Shown here: positions 39,777-48,513 of the stretch, in pieces | Position numbering within the stretch: position 1 is the stretch's first letter | How the letters are laid out: every line of letters starts with the position of its first letter | NCBI RefSeq assembly: GCF_003710805.1 | Contig: NZ_RHHB01000006.1 | Location: forward strand, 79,072-143,071 | DNA from: Agromyces tardus | GTDB taxonomy: Bacteria; Actinomycetota; Actinomycetes; Actinomycetales; Microbacteriaceae | Direction of reading: 5' to 3' | Length of the DNA stretch: 64,000 nucleotides | Made by a program: the position numbers and the translations under genes | The notes under the pieces: generated by a model | The model's input: only the letters and a program-made list of their open reading frames with translations | Databases searched by the model: none | Told to the model about the DNA's origin: nothing

Positions 39777-41439
39777 GTGCCACCTCCGGCAGTCGGATGA
39801 CGCGGTCCGCCGCGTCGGCGAGACCCGCGCGATGCGTCGTGGCGAGCACGATCCGGCCCTCCCGCGCGAGCTCGCGCAGGCGGGCACCGAGCGCCCGCTC
39901 GCGGTCGGGGTCGAGCGCGGAGCTCGGCTCGTCGAGCAGGAGCAGCCGCCCGTCGGTGGCGAGGAGCCGGTGGACGGCGCGGGCGGTGGCGACCCGCTGA
40001 GCCTGCCCGCCCGACAGCCCGGTCCCGCCCGGCCCCAGCACGCGGTCGGCGGGGAGATCGACGCCGCCGAGGCGGAGCGCGCGGTCGAGCAGCGCACCCG
40101 GGGCATCCGCGTGCCCGAGGCGCACGTTGTCCGCGATCGTGCCGGCGAGGAGTTGCGACGACTGGCCCGACCACGCGATGCGGGATCGCGTCGCCGCTCC
40201 GATCGGCTCGCCGTCGAGCGCTGCCTCGCCCTCGACCTCGGCGAAGCCGAGCAGGGCTGCGAGGAGGCTCGACTTGCCCGATCCGCTCTCCCCCATGACG
40301 ACGACGAATTCGCCGGGCGCGGCGTCGACGTCGAACCCCTCGAGCACGGGGCTGCCGTCGCGCAGCACGCGGAGGTCGCGGATGCGGAGGCCTGCGGGAT
40401 CCGGTTCCGAGGCACCGCGGGCATGCGGCTGCGCGGCCACCGTCGCCGCCGCGGTCGCGGGGGCGCCGGTTCCGCCTGCCGCGTCCGCCTCCGCTTGGTC
40501 GAGCAGGTCGAGCGCGTCGCGCGATGCCTCGAGCCCGGCGGTCGACGCGTGGAACGCCGCCCCCACGTTGCGCAGCGGCAGGAACACGTCGGGCGCCAGC
40601 ACGAGCACGAAGAGGCCGGGCGCGAGCGTGAAGTCGCCCGCGACGAGCCGCAGGCCGATCGACACGGCGACGAGCGCGACCGAGAGGCTGGCGGCGAGTT
40701 CGAGCGTGAACCCCGACAGGAACGTGACGCGCAGCACCTTCATGGTGCTCGAGCGGTACGCGTCGGTGACCGTGCGGATGCGGGTGACCTGGCGCTCGGC
40801 GCGGCCGAACACCAGCAGCGTCGAGAGCCCGCCGAGCACCTCGAGGAACCCCTTGGACAGGGACTGCAGCCGCTGCCACTGCCGGCGCTGCACGGCCTCC
40901 GTCGCCATGCCGACGAGCGCCATGAACACGGGGATGAGCGGCAGCACGATCACCATGATCAGGCCCGAGACCCAGTCGGCGGTCCACACGGCGACGATGA
41001 GCACGGGGGTCGCGACGACCGTGAGCACGAGCTGGGGCAGGTAACGACCGAAGTACTCGTCGAGCGCGTCGAGCCCCGGCCCCAGCAGTGTGGCGGCCCG
41101 GGCGGTCGTCAGGTTGCGGATGCCGCCCGGCCGGCGTTCGAGCGCGGCGAGCAGGTCGTCGCGCAGCTCCGCCTTGACGCGCATCGCTCCCGCCGAGCCG
41201 ACCCACTCCCAGAGCCAGCCCGACAGGGCGCGAACCGATGCCGCGACGAGCAGCAGGGCGAGGATCCCGCCGAAGCTTCTCGGCGCCGCGCCGTCGATGA
41301 ACCTCGTGACGAGCGTCGCCAGTGCCCAGGCGAAGCCGATCGTCGCACCGGCCTGCAGGAGCGCCAGCGCGCCGCCCGCGAGCACGAAGCCGCGGGCGGC
41401 GCGTGACCGGCGGAGGAGCCGCGGGTCGAGCGGCCGCAC
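39769..41439 (-). CDS. cydD: Thiol reductant ABC exporter subunit CydD
   Basis: 556-residue ABC half-transporter, partner of CydC. Six membrane helices (about 18-290), Walker A GESGSGKSS, signature LSGGQAQR, Walker B LLLLDEP. GTG at 41439 starts one base after the cydB stop, so the gene belongs to the cydABDC operon. Low-complexity Ala/Thr residues (about 325-345) link the two domains. Confidence 0.93.
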   Translation of the reverse strand: MRPLDPRLLRRSRAARGFVLAGGALALLQAGATIGFAWALATLVTRFIDGAAPRSFGGILALLLVAASVRALSGWLWEWVGSAGAMRVKAELRDDLLAALERRPGGIRNLTTARAATLLGPGLDALDEYFGRYLPQLVLTVVATPVLIVAVWTADWVSGLIMVIVLPLIPVFMALVGMATEAVQRRQWQRLQSLSKGFLEVLGGLSTLLVFGRAERQVTRIRTVTDAYRSSTMKVLRVTFLSGFTLELAASLSVALVAVSIGLRLVAGDFTLAPGLFVLVLAPDVFLPLRNVGAAFHASTAGLEASRDALDLLDQAEADAAGGTGAPATAAATVAAQPHARGASEPDPAGLRIRDLRVLRDGSPVLEGFDVDAAPGEFVVVMGESGSGKSSLLAALLGFAEVEGEAALDGEPIGAATRSRIAWSGQSSQLLAGTIADNVRLGHADAPGALLDRALRLGGVDLPADRVLGPGGTGLSGGQAQRVATARAVHRLLATDGRLLLLDEPSSALDPDRERALGARLRELAREGRIVLATTHRAGLADAADRVIRLPEVARV

Positions 41440-41440
41440 G

Positions 41441-42445
41441 TCAGTGCGCCACCGCTTCGATCGTCTGCCTCGTGATGCGCTTGCGGAACACCCAGTACGT
41501 CCAGCCCTGGTACGCGAGGATCAGCGGCAGGAAGATGAGCGCCGTCCAGCTCATGACCGTGAGCGTGTAGGGCGTCGACGAGGCGTTCGCGATCGTGAGG
41601 CTGTTCGCGGGGTCGTTCGACGCGGACATCACGTCGGGGAAGAGCGCCGCGAAGAGGCCGAACACGGCGGCGGCGATGGTGATGGCCATGAGCGTGAACG
41701 CGGTGCGCTCCGCGGCGCGGCCGTTGGCGAGCCATGCGCCGATGAGCGCGAGTGCGGCGACGGCCGCGAGGACCCAGAACCAGAAGGTGCCGTGGGCGAA
41801 CCCGGTCCACACGAGGAATGCCGCGGCGACGACGATCGTGAGCACGCCGACGCGGGCCGCGAGGTGGCGCGCCCGTTCCCGGATCTCGCCGTCGGTCTTG
41901 AGCGCCGCGAAGATCACACCGTGCGTGAAGAACAGCAGCAGCGTCGTGAGGCCGCCGAGGAGCGCGTAGGGGTTCAGCAGGTCGAACAGTGTGCCGATGT
42001 AGTTGTGCCCCTCGTCGAGCGGGACGCCCTGCACGATGTTCGCGAACGCGACGCCCCACAGCAGTGCGGGCACCGCGGACCCGACGATGATCATGCCGTC
42101 GAACCACGCCTTCCACTTCGACTCCGGCCGCTGGTGCCGGTACTCGAACGAGACGCCGCGGGCGATGAGCGCCACGAGGATGAGCAGGAGCGCGAGGTAG
42201 AACCCCGAGAAGAGCGTGGCGTACCACTCCGGGAACGCCGCGAACAGCGAGGCGCCGGCGACGATCACCCAGGTCTCGTTGAGGTCCCAGACCGGGCCGA
42301 TCGTGTTGATGAGCACGCGGCGATCGGTGTCGTCCTTCGCGAGGAAGGGCAGCGACATCCCGATGCCGAAGTCGAACCCGTCGAGCACGAAGTAGCCGAC
42401 GAAGAGGAAGGCGACGATCCAGAACCAGAGCGTTGCGAGATCCAT
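41441..42445 (-). CDS. cydB: Cytochrome bd ubiquinol oxidase subunit II
   Basis: 334-residue membrane subunit of cytochrome bd oxidase. It has FVLDGFDFGIGM near the N-terminus, the GPVWDLNETWVI motif and eight or nine predicted helices. ATG at 42445 has a strong AGGAGG that overlaps the cydA stop region. With CydA it forms the terminal oxidase reducing oxygen with menaquinol, probably used under low oxygen or stress. Confidence 0.96.
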   Translation of the reverse strand: MDLATLWFWIVAFLFVGYFVLDGFDFGIGMSLPFLAKDDTDRRVLINTIGPVWDLNETWVIVAGASLFAAFPEWYATLFSGFYLALLLILVALIARGVSFEYRHQRPESKWKAWFDGMIIVGSAVPALLWGVAFANIVQGVPLDEGHNYIGTLFDLLNPYALLGGLTTLLLFFTHGVIFAALKTDGEIRERARHLAARVGVLTIVVAAAFLVWTGFAHGTFWFWVLAAVAALALIGAWLANGRAAERTAFTLMAITIAAAVFGLFAALFPDVMSASNDPANSLTIANASSTPYTLTVMSWTALIFLPLILAYQGWTYWVFRKRITRQTIEAVAH

Positions 42446-42457
42446 TGCGGAGTCCTC

Positions 42458-43870
42458 CTAGTAGACCGTCGAGGCGGGTTCGAGCTTGCCGGTTTCGGGA
42501 TGCGGCTCCCCCACGTCGGGCGGCCCCTTGTGGATCGCGCGCAGGATGAGCCGCACCTCGACGACCGCGAGGGCGCCGTAGGCCAGCGTGAACACGACGA
42601 GCGAGATGAGGACCTCGAGGCCCGTCACGTTCGGCGACACGGCCGACGCGGTCGGCAGCAGGCTGAAGACGATCCAGGGCTGACGGCCCATCTCCGTGAA
42701 GATCCAGCCGACGCTCATCGCGGCGATCGAGAGCGGGAAGCTCCAGATGGCGACCTTCCAGATCCAGCGCTGCTTCGGCAGGCGGCCCTTGCGGGTGACC
42801 CAGAGGCCGACGACCGCGATGATGACGTGCAGCAGGCCGAGGCCGATCATCCAGCGGAACGCCCAGTAGGTCACCCAGATGATGGGCGAGTAGTCCCCGG
42901 GACCGTACAGCTCGGTGTACTGCGCCTGCAGGTCGTTGATGCCCTCGACGCAGCCGTCGAAGCTGTGCGTCGACAGCAGTGAGAGCAGGTACGGCACGCG
43001 GATCGAGAAGAGTTCGCTCGAGCCGTCGGGCGTGCCGAGGGTGAAGAGCGAGAACGAGGCATCCGCCCCGCACACCGTGTCGTAGGTGGCCTCGGCGGCG
43101 GCCATCTTCATCGGCTGGGTCGCGACCATCGCGAGGCTCAGCTGGTCGCCGAAGAAGGTGGTCAGGATGCCGGCGCCGACCATCGTCCAGAGTCCGAACT
43201 TGAGGAGCGGCCGCATGGTGTCGAGGTGCTGGTTGCGCGAGAGGTGCCACGCCGCCGCGCTGATGATGAGGCCCGCCGCGACCATGAAGCTCGCCGCGAT
43301 CGTGTGCGGGAACGCGGCGAGCACGACCCGGTTCGAGAGCACCGCCCAGATGTCGACGAGCTCGGCGCGGCCCTTCTCGGCGTTCATCTCGTAGCCGACC
43401 GGGTTCTGCATGAAGGCGTTCGCGGCGAGGATGAAGTACGCCGAGATCACGGTGCCGGCCGCCGTCGCCCAGATCGTGGCCAGGTGCAGCCCTCGTGGCA
43501 GCTTGTCCCAGCCGAAGATCCAGAGACCGATGAACGTCGCCTCGAAGAAGAACGCGAGCAGGCCCTCGAGCGCCAGCGGCGCGCCGAAGACGTCGCCGAC
43601 GAAGCGCGAGTACTCCGACCAGTTCATCCCGAACTGGAACTCCTGCACGATGCCCGTCACGACGCCCATGGCGAAGTTGATGAGGAAGATGTTGCCGAGG
43701 AACCGCGTGATGCGCAGGTACTCGGTCTTGCCGGTGCGGTACCACGCGGTCTGGAACACGGCGGTGGCGGTCGCGAGGCCGATCGTGATCGGCACGAAGA
43801 GGAAGTGGTAGACGGTCGTGATGCCGAACTGCCAGCGGGCGAGCAGGAGCGGATCGAGAAGGTCGTTCAC
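42458..43870 (-). CDS. cydA: Cytochrome bd ubiquinol oxidase subunit I
   Basis: 470-residue heme-bearing subunit. Heme ligands and quinol-site features are visible: His22 in VYHFLFV, GFEATFIGL-type FFFEATFIGLW, FPHTIAASF, and GRQPW near the end of the Q-loop, which is the short form typical of Gram-positive bacteria. GTG at 43870 with GAGAGGGG upstream is preferred over an ATG 36 bases earlier. The promoter region carries the inverted repeats shared with the BlaI-type gene. Confidence 0.95.
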   Translation of the reverse strand: MNDLLDPLLLARWQFGITTVYHFLFVPITIGLATATAVFQTAWYRTGKTEYLRITRFLGNIFLINFAMGVVTGIVQEFQFGMNWSEYSRFVGDVFGAPLALEGLLAFFFEATFIGLWIFGWDKLPRGLHLATIWATAAGTVISAYFILAANAFMQNPVGYEMNAEKGRAELVDIWAVLSNRVVLAAFPHTIAASFMVAAGLIISAAAWHLSRNQHLDTMRPLLKFGLWTMVGAGILTTFFGDQLSLAMVATQPMKMAAAEATYDTVCGADASFSLFTLGTPDGSSELFSIRVPYLLSLLSTHSFDGCVEGINDLQAQYTELYGPGDYSPIIWVTYWAFRWMIGLGLLHVIIAVVGLWVTRKGRLPKQRWIWKVAIWSFPLSIAAMSVGWIFTEMGRQPWIVFSLLPTASAVSPNVTGLEVLISLVVFTLAYGALAVVEVRLILRAIHKGPPDVGEPHPETGKLEPASTVY

Positions 43871-43927
43871 GGGCGGGGGCCCCTCTCTCGGGATGTCCGG
43901 CGACATCCGGCGAATCGGATCAGTACA

Positions 43928-43959
43928 CAGCGTAGAGCACGATTTCTACGCTGCGTAGA
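43928..43959. promoter_or_regulatory. Palindromic operator between cydA and the BlaI-type gene
   Basis: CAGCGTAGA (43928-43936) and TCTACGCTG (43945-43953) are perfect inverted repeats with an eight-base gap; TCTACGC-T-GCGTAGA (43945-43959) is a second, overlapping perfect palindrome. Three CGTAGA half-sites thus lie within 32 bases, 58-89 bases ahead of cydA and 33-64 ahead of the repressor. A BlaI/MecI-type dimer is the natural candidate ligand. Confidence 0.7.
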
Positions 43960-43979
43960 ACCATTGGCCTCTTGCGCGC

Positions 43980-43985
43980 TATCCT
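43980..43985 (+). promoter_or_regulatory. Putative leaderless -10 box of the BlaI-type gene
   Basis: TATCCT ends six bases before the ATG at 43992, with no ribosome site between. The -35 position falls on the last CGTAGA half-site of the operator, consistent with autorepression. Confidence 0.55.
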
Positions 43986-43991
43986 CGATGT

Positions 43992-44363
43992 ATGGCAGGA
44001 CTCGGCGAGCTCGAGCGCTCCGTCATGGAGGCGCTCTGGGCCAGTGACGTCGCCCTCACGGCGAACGACGTGCGCGATCGCGTCGCGTTGCGATCGGAGC
44101 CCGGCCGGGCCCCCGCGACCACGACCGTGCTCACCGTGCTCTCCCGGCTCGAGCGCAAGGGCTTCGTCGCCCGCGCGCGCGATACCCGCCCGCACCACTA
44201 CCACGCGCTCCTCTCCCGGGCCGAGCACACCGCCGAGCTCATGCACGAGGTGCTCGCCGCCTCGTCCGACCGCGACGCGGCCCTCGCCCGCTTCGTCGGC
44301 ACCGTCACCGACGGCGAGGCGCAGACGCTGCGGCGCCTCCTCGACGACCTCGTGCGACGCTGA
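43992..44363 (+). CDS. BlaI/MecI/CopY-family transcriptional regulator
   Basis: 123-residue winged-helix repressor: ELERSVMEALWASDVALTANDVRDRV, TTTVLTVLSRLERKGFVARARD, then a dimerisation helix region. In the family the repressor is released by cleavage through a membrane metallopeptidase, and such a gene follows directly, one base after the stop. No beta-lactamase or PBP gene is nearby. The divergent cydABDC operon shares its regulatory region, so the regulator may act on the bd oxidase genes. Leaderless start likely. Confidence 0.92.
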   Translation: MAGLGELERSVMEALWASDVALTANDVRDRVALRSEPGRAPATTTVLTVLSRLERKGFVARARDTRPHHYHALLSRAEHTAELMHEVLAASSDRDAALARFVGTVTDGEAQTLRRLLDDLVRR

Positions 44364-44364
44364 C

Positions 44365-45291
44365 GTGATCGCCGCGGCCGCCGTGCTCGGCGTCCTCGCC
44401 CTCGCCCTCGCGTGGCCTGCCCCGGTCGCACTCTCCGGCGCGAGCTGGACCGCGCGCTCGCCCGCGACGGCGCTCGCCCTCTGGCAGGGCATCGCACTCG
44501 GCGGCGGGCTCGCGATGATCGGCTCGCTCCTCGCCTTCGGCGCGGCCCCGGCCGGATCGCTCGCGGGCGCCGCCACGAGCCTGCTCCCCAGCTTCTGGAC
44601 GGGCCCGATCCCCGCCGCGTTCGGCGTCGTGCAACTCGCCTCGCTCACCCTCGCGGTCGGGCTCGCCGTGCACCTCGCGCTCAACCTCGTGTCCACCGCC
44701 GTGCGTGCCGAGCGGGCCCGACGCCGCCAGCACCGGCTCGTCGACCTCCTCGGCGATCCCCTGCCGGGTTCGCCGGGTACTCGGGTGCTCTCCCACCCCG
44801 TGCCCGTCGCGTACTGCGTCCCCGGCATTCGCACCGCCACGGTGCTCACCGACGGGCTCGTCGACCTCCTCGACGACGACGAGTTGCGCGCGGTGCTCGC
44901 GCACGAGCGCGCGCACCTCGACCAGTTCCACCACCTCGTGCTGCTCGCGTTCCGCGCCTGGCACGCGGCCCTGCCCTGGTTCCCGATCGCGAACCGCGCC
45001 GAGGGCGCCGTCGCGCTCCTCACCGAGATGCTCGCCGACGACCGTGCCCGGGCGGTCGTCGGCGCCGAGCCCCTCGCGACCGCGCTCGTGCGGGTGGGCA
45101 CCGCCGGCGAGCCCGGCGCCTACGCGGACGCCGGCGGGGTGCACCCCGACCCCCGGATGCTCGAACGGCGACTCGCGCGACTCGATCCGGGCACGACGCC
45201 GCTCCCGCGGTGGGCGCGCGCCGCCTGCTGGACGGCCGCGATCGCCACGGCGGTCACCCCCATCGTCGTGCTCGCGTCGATCCTCGTCTGA
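44365..45291 (+). CDS. M56 family metallopeptidase (BlaR1/MecR1-like)
   Basis: 308-residue membrane zinc peptidase. The catalytic motif is HERAH (His180-Glu181-His184) in VLAHERAHLDQFHH; helices lie near 1-22, 38-60, 85-110, 190-210 and at the C-terminus. There is no penicillin-sensor domain, so it is the short form often paired with BlaI-like repressors in actinobacteria. GTG at 44365, one base after the repressor stop. Likely role: inactivating the repressor upon a membrane signal. Confidence 0.9.
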   Translation: MIAAAAVLGVLALALAWPAPVALSGASWTARSPATALALWQGIALGGGLAMIGSLLAFGAAPAGSLAGAATSLLPSFWTGPIPAAFGVVQLASLTLAVGLAVHLALNLVSTAVRAERARRRQHRLVDLLGDPLPGSPGTRVLSHPVPVAYCVPGIRTATVLTDGLVDLLDDDELRAVLAHERAHLDQFHHLVLLAFRAWHAALPWFPIANRAEGAVALLTEMLADDRARAVVGAEPLATALVRVGTAGEPGAYADAGGVHPDPRMLERRLARLDPGTTPLPRWARAACWTAAIATAVTPIVVLASILV

Positions 45292-45335
45292 CCGCCGCCC
45301 GCATGCGCCGCCGCCCGCATCGCGGCCGCCCCGCC

Positions 45336-45341
45336 TAGGCT
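45336..45341 (+). promoter_or_regulatory. Putative leaderless -10 box of the DedA gene
   Basis: TAGGCT ends seven bases before the GTG at 45349; the gap contains no ribosome site. Confidence 0.5.
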
Positions 45342-45348
45342 CGAAGAC

Positions 45349-46140
45349 GTGAACGAGCTCCTCGACTGGATCCTCGGCACCGTGCAGAGCGTCGACCCGG
45401 TGCTGCGCACACTGCTGGCGGGCATCGGCATCATGCTCGAGACCAGCGTGCTGGTCGGGCTCGTCGTCCCCGGCGACACGATCGTGATCGTGGCGTCGAC
45501 CGCCGTCGACGGCCCCGTGGAGTACTTCGCGCTCGCCCTGGCCGTCGTGGTCGGCGCGCTCATCGGCGAGAGCATCGGCTTCGCGCTCGGGCGGTGGTTC
45601 GGGCCCGTCATCCAGCAGTCCCGGCTCGGCCGCCGCATCGGCGACGACAACTGGCACCGCGCCCAGCGCTACCTCGAGCGCCGCGGCGGCCCTGCGGTCT
45701 TCATCTCGCGCTTCCTGCCGGTGCTGCACTCGCTCGTGCCCCTCACCGTGGGCATGAGCACGATGAGCTATCGCCGCTTCATCGCATGGACGGCGCCCGC
45801 CTGCGTCATCTGGGCGTTCGCCTACGTCTCCGTGGGATCGGCTGCCGCGGGAAGCTACCGCGAGCTCAGCCGCGAGCTGCACTGGGCGGGCTACCTCTTC
45901 GTCGGCGTGATCGCCGCATTCCTCCTCGTGGTGTGGGCCGCGAAGAAGCTGCTGCTGCGCTCCGAGGCGAAGCACATGGCGGATGCCTCGGAGTCGAGCG
46001 TCATCGTCGGCGCCGACGGGGTCGTGCGCACGGTCGACATCGTCGAGGTCGACGATCCGCCAGGGGTCGACGGCGCTGCACGCGACGAAGGGCCGGATGC
46101 CGCGGCATCCGACCCCTCGAACCGTGATACGACGCCCTAG
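45349..46140 (+). CDS. DedA-family membrane protein
   Basis: 263-residue membrane protein with the SNARE-assoc/VTT domain: GLVVPGDTIVIVA, ALIGESIGFALGR and ISRFLPVLHSLVPLTVG. DedA proteins are flippases or transporters for polyprenyl phosphate or phospholipids. The last 60 residues are acidic and Asp/Ala-rich, an unusual soluble tail. Its TAG stop overlaps the TAG of the convergent lipoprotein gene through the palindrome CTAG (46137-46140). Confidence 0.91.
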   Translation: MNELLDWILGTVQSVDPVLRTLLAGIGIMLETSVLVGLVVPGDTIVIVASTAVDGPVEYFALALAVVVGALIGESIGFALGRWFGPVIQQSRLGRRIGDDNWHRAQRYLERRGGPAVFISRFLPVLHSLVPLTVGMSTMSYRRFIAWTAPACVIWAFAYVSVGSAAAGSYRELSRELHWAGYLFVGVIAAFLLVVWAAKKLLLRSEAKHMADASESSVIVGADGVVRTVDIVEVDDPPGVDGAARDEGPDAAASDPSNRDTTP

Positions 46141-47063
46141 AAGAGCGACTTCTCGGCGAGCCAGTCCTTCGCGATCTGGTCCTCCGACTGCTGTTCGTTC
46201 ACGCTCAGCGAGTTGAGCGCGACGAGTTCCTCGGGCGTGAGCGCGGCGCTGACGGTGTTGATGACCTTCGCCATCTCGTCGGTGACCTTCTCGCTCACGA
46301 CGGGCACCACGTTCGAGGCGAGGAACAGGCCCTCGGGGTCCTCGAGCGTGACGAGGTCGTTCGCCTTGATGTTCGGGTCGGCGCTGTAGATGTTGACCAT
46401 CTGCACCTGGTTGTCGACGAGCGCCTTGAGGGTGAGCGGGCCACCGCTGTCCTCGATCGGCGTGAATGCGACGTCGACGCCGTAGACGGACTTCAGCCCC
46501 TCCGGCCCGTACGGGCGCGTCGCGAGCTCGGAGTTGCCGCCGAGGGTGATGGAGGTCGTGACGTCCTTGAGGTCGGCGAGGCTCGTGACCCCGTTCTCCT
46601 CGGAGAACTTCTTCGTCACGTTGTACGAGTCCTGGTCGGTCGCCGGCGACTGGTCGAGCACGCGGAGCCCTTCGGGCAGCGCGCCCTCGAGCTCGGCGTA
46701 GACATCGTCGCTCGTGGTCGCCGTCGTGTCGGGCACGTAGTACTGGAGGAGGTTTCCCGTGTACTCGGGGAACACGTCGATCGCGCCGCTCTCGATCTCG
46801 GGGATGTAGACCTCGCGCTGGCCGATCCGGAACTGCCGGTCGACCGTGAAGCCGTTCGCCTCGAGTGCCTGCGCGTAGAGCTCGGCGATGATCGCGTTCG
46901 AGTAGTAGTCCTGCGAGCCGACGACGATCGTCTCCGACGAGCCGTCGCTCGCACCCGATCCGCTGTCCAGCGGATCACCCGATGCGCACCCTGCCAGGGC
47001 CACTGTCGCCCCGACCGCGACCGCTGCCAGGGCAACGAGCCGGCCTTTTCCTGCTGTGATCAT
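46137..47063 (-). CDS. Osmoprotectant-type ABC transporter substrate-binding lipoprotein
   Basis: 308-residue OpuAC/ProX-like binding protein. The signal peptide ends in lipobox ALAGC with Cys26. Family motifs include VVGSQDYYSNAIIAELYAQAL near residue 47 and AIDVFPEYTGNLLQYY with the Asp and Tyr residues that line the cage for trimethylammonium ligands. ATG at 47063 overlaps the permease stop as ATGA. Substrate is probably glycine betaine, choline or a related solute, inferred from family. Confidence 0.92.
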   Translation of the reverse strand: MITAGKGRLVALAAVAVGATVALAGCASGDPLDSGSGASDGSSETIVVGSQDYYSNAIIAELYAQALEANGFTVDRQFRIGQREVYIPEIESGAIDVFPEYTGNLLQYYVPDTTATTSDDVYAELEGALPEGLRVLDQSPATDQDSYNVTKKFSEENGVTSLADLKDVTTSITLGGNSELATRPYGPEGLKSVYGVDVAFTPIEDSGGPLTLKALVDNQVQMVNIYSADPNIKANDLVTLEDPEGLFLASNVVPVVSEKVTDEMAKVINTVSAALTPEELVALNSLSVNEQQSEDQIAKDWLAEKSLF

Positions 47064-47812
47064 TCCTGATTCCCTTCGATGATGGGTCGCCCCACGACCG
47101 CTCGGGGCCGGGTCGGCCCGGAGCGGAGCTCTGTGTTCTCTGCGGTTCGCGCGGCCCGCACGCCGGCGGGCACCGCCAGGCGCTGAGTGAGTGCGAAGCC
47201 TCCGTCGACGACGAGGGCGAGGATGATCACGAGGAGCGATCCGCCCAGCATCTCGCCGTAGTCGCGGGTCTTCAGGCCGGCGAAGATGAACCGGCCGAGC
47301 CCGAAGTCGGAAACGTACGCGGCGAGGGTCGCGGTGGCGATGATCTGGAGGGTGGCCGAGCGGATGCCGCCCACGACGATCGGGAGGCTCAGCGGAAGCT
47401 CGACCTTGCCGACGATCTGCACCTCGCGCATGCCCACGGCCCGCGCCGCGTCGACCGTGCGGCGGTCGACCGACTCGAACCCCGCGTAGGCCCCGGCGAG
47501 CAGCGGCGGGATCGCGAGGATCACGAGCGCGATGACGGGCGCCTGCAACCCGATGCCGAGCCACAGGGCGAAGAGCGTGAGCACGCCGAGGGTCGGCAGC
47601 GCGCGCAGTCCGCCCGAGACCATGACCGCCGGCTCACGGCCGCGTCCCGTGTGCCCGATCACCCCGCCGAGCGGCAGCGCGATCGCGGCCGCGATCACGA
47701 GCACGACGGCCGAGATCCACAGGTGCTCGATGATGCGCTGGGGGATGCTGCCGGCGCCCGTCCAGTTCGCCGGGTCGGTCAGCCACGCCAGTGCGTCGAC
47801 GAAGAGGTTCAC
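47060..47812 (-). CDS. Osmoprotectant-type ABC transporter permease (second)
   Basis: 250-residue BPD-type permease with five or six helices and the EAA loop AARAVGMREVQIVGKVELPLSLPIVVGG-like segment near residue 125. GTG at 47812 overlaps the first permease stop as GTGA. The C-terminal 35 residues are polar. Two distinct permeases in tandem with an ATPase and binding protein are the OpuB/OpuC/YehYXWZ arrangement. Confidence 0.91.
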   Translation of the reverse strand: MNLFVDALAWLTDPANWTGAGSIPQRIIEHLWISAVVLVIAAAIALPLGGVIGHTGRGREPAVMVSGGLRALPTLGVLTLFALWLGIGLQAPVIALVILAIPPLLAGAYAGFESVDRRTVDAARAVGMREVQIVGKVELPLSLPIVVGGIRSATLQIIATATLAAYVSDFGLGRFIFAGLKTRDYGEMLGGSLLVIILALVVDGGFALTQRLAVPAGVRAARTAENTELRSGPTRPRAVVGRPIIEGNQE

Positions 47813-48513
47813 GAGCCCTCTCCCTGTGCTGCGAGCCGAGCGGGCGACCCGGAGGCACGCGATGCGCGGCCCCGCGTTGCGCCCGCCCGCGTCCACGGCA
47901 TGAGGACGCGGCCCGCGAGCACCGCGAGCCAGTCGAGCAGGAGCGCGAGCGCGATGGTGGCCACGATGCCGGTGACGATCTCGACCTGGATGCCGCGCTG
48001 GAACCCGTCGGTGAAGAGGCTGCCCAGGCTCTGCACGCCGATCACGGCGCCGACCGTCGCGAGGCTCACCGTGCTGACGATGACCACGCGGAGCCCGGAG
48101 AGGAGCACGGGCCCGGCGAGCGGGAGCTCGACGCCCCAGAAGCGGCCCGTCGCGGAATAGCCGACCGCCGTGGCCGACTGCAGCACGTCGCGCTCCACCG
48201 CGTCGAAGGCGTCGGCGGCGGTGCGCACGATCACCGCGATGCCGTAGAGCGTGAGCGCGATCACGAGGTTCACGGGTGATCGCAGGCTCAGGCCGGTGAA
48301 CGCGGGCAGCGCGATGAACAGTGCCAACGACGGGATCGCGTAGAGGAGCGCGCACAGCGACAGCAGCACGCCGCGCGACCACCGGTACCGGTGGGCGAGC
48401 CAGCCGATCGGGACGGACACCACGAAGCTCAGTATGATCGCGGGCACCGACAATGCCAGGTGCACGATGATGAGCTCGCCGACGAGGTCGAGGTTCGACC
48501 AGAGCCAGTTCAC
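47809..48513 (-). CDS. Osmoprotectant-type ABC transporter permease (first)
   Basis: 234-residue permease with five helices and the EAA-loop SATAVGYSATGRFWGVELPLAGP (about 115-135). GTG at 48513 overlaps the ATPase stop as GTGA, so all four genes are translationally linked. It pairs with the second permease as a heterodimer. Confidence 0.91.
   Translation of the reverse strand: MNWLWSNLDLVGELIIVHLALSVPAIILSFVVSVPIGWLAHRYRWSRGVLLSLCALLYAIPSLALFIALPAFTGLSLRSPVNLVIALTLYGIAVIVRTAADAFDAVERDVLQSATAVGYSATGRFWGVELPLAGPVLLSGLRVVIVSTVSLATVGAVIGVQSLGSLFTDGFQRGIQVEIVTGIVATIALALLLDWLAVLAGRVLMPWTRAGATRGRASRASGSPARLAAQGEGS

Noticed and set aside
38028..41439. Possible single fused CydDC protein
   Set aside because: cydD ends in its own TGA and cydC restarts eight bases inside it; the genes are separate and both complete.
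43992..45291. Beta-lactam resistance locus (BlaI and BlaR1-like)
   Set aside because: The peptidase has no penicillin-sensing domain and no beta-lactamase or PBP gene is near; the pair is better read as a general membrane-signal module.
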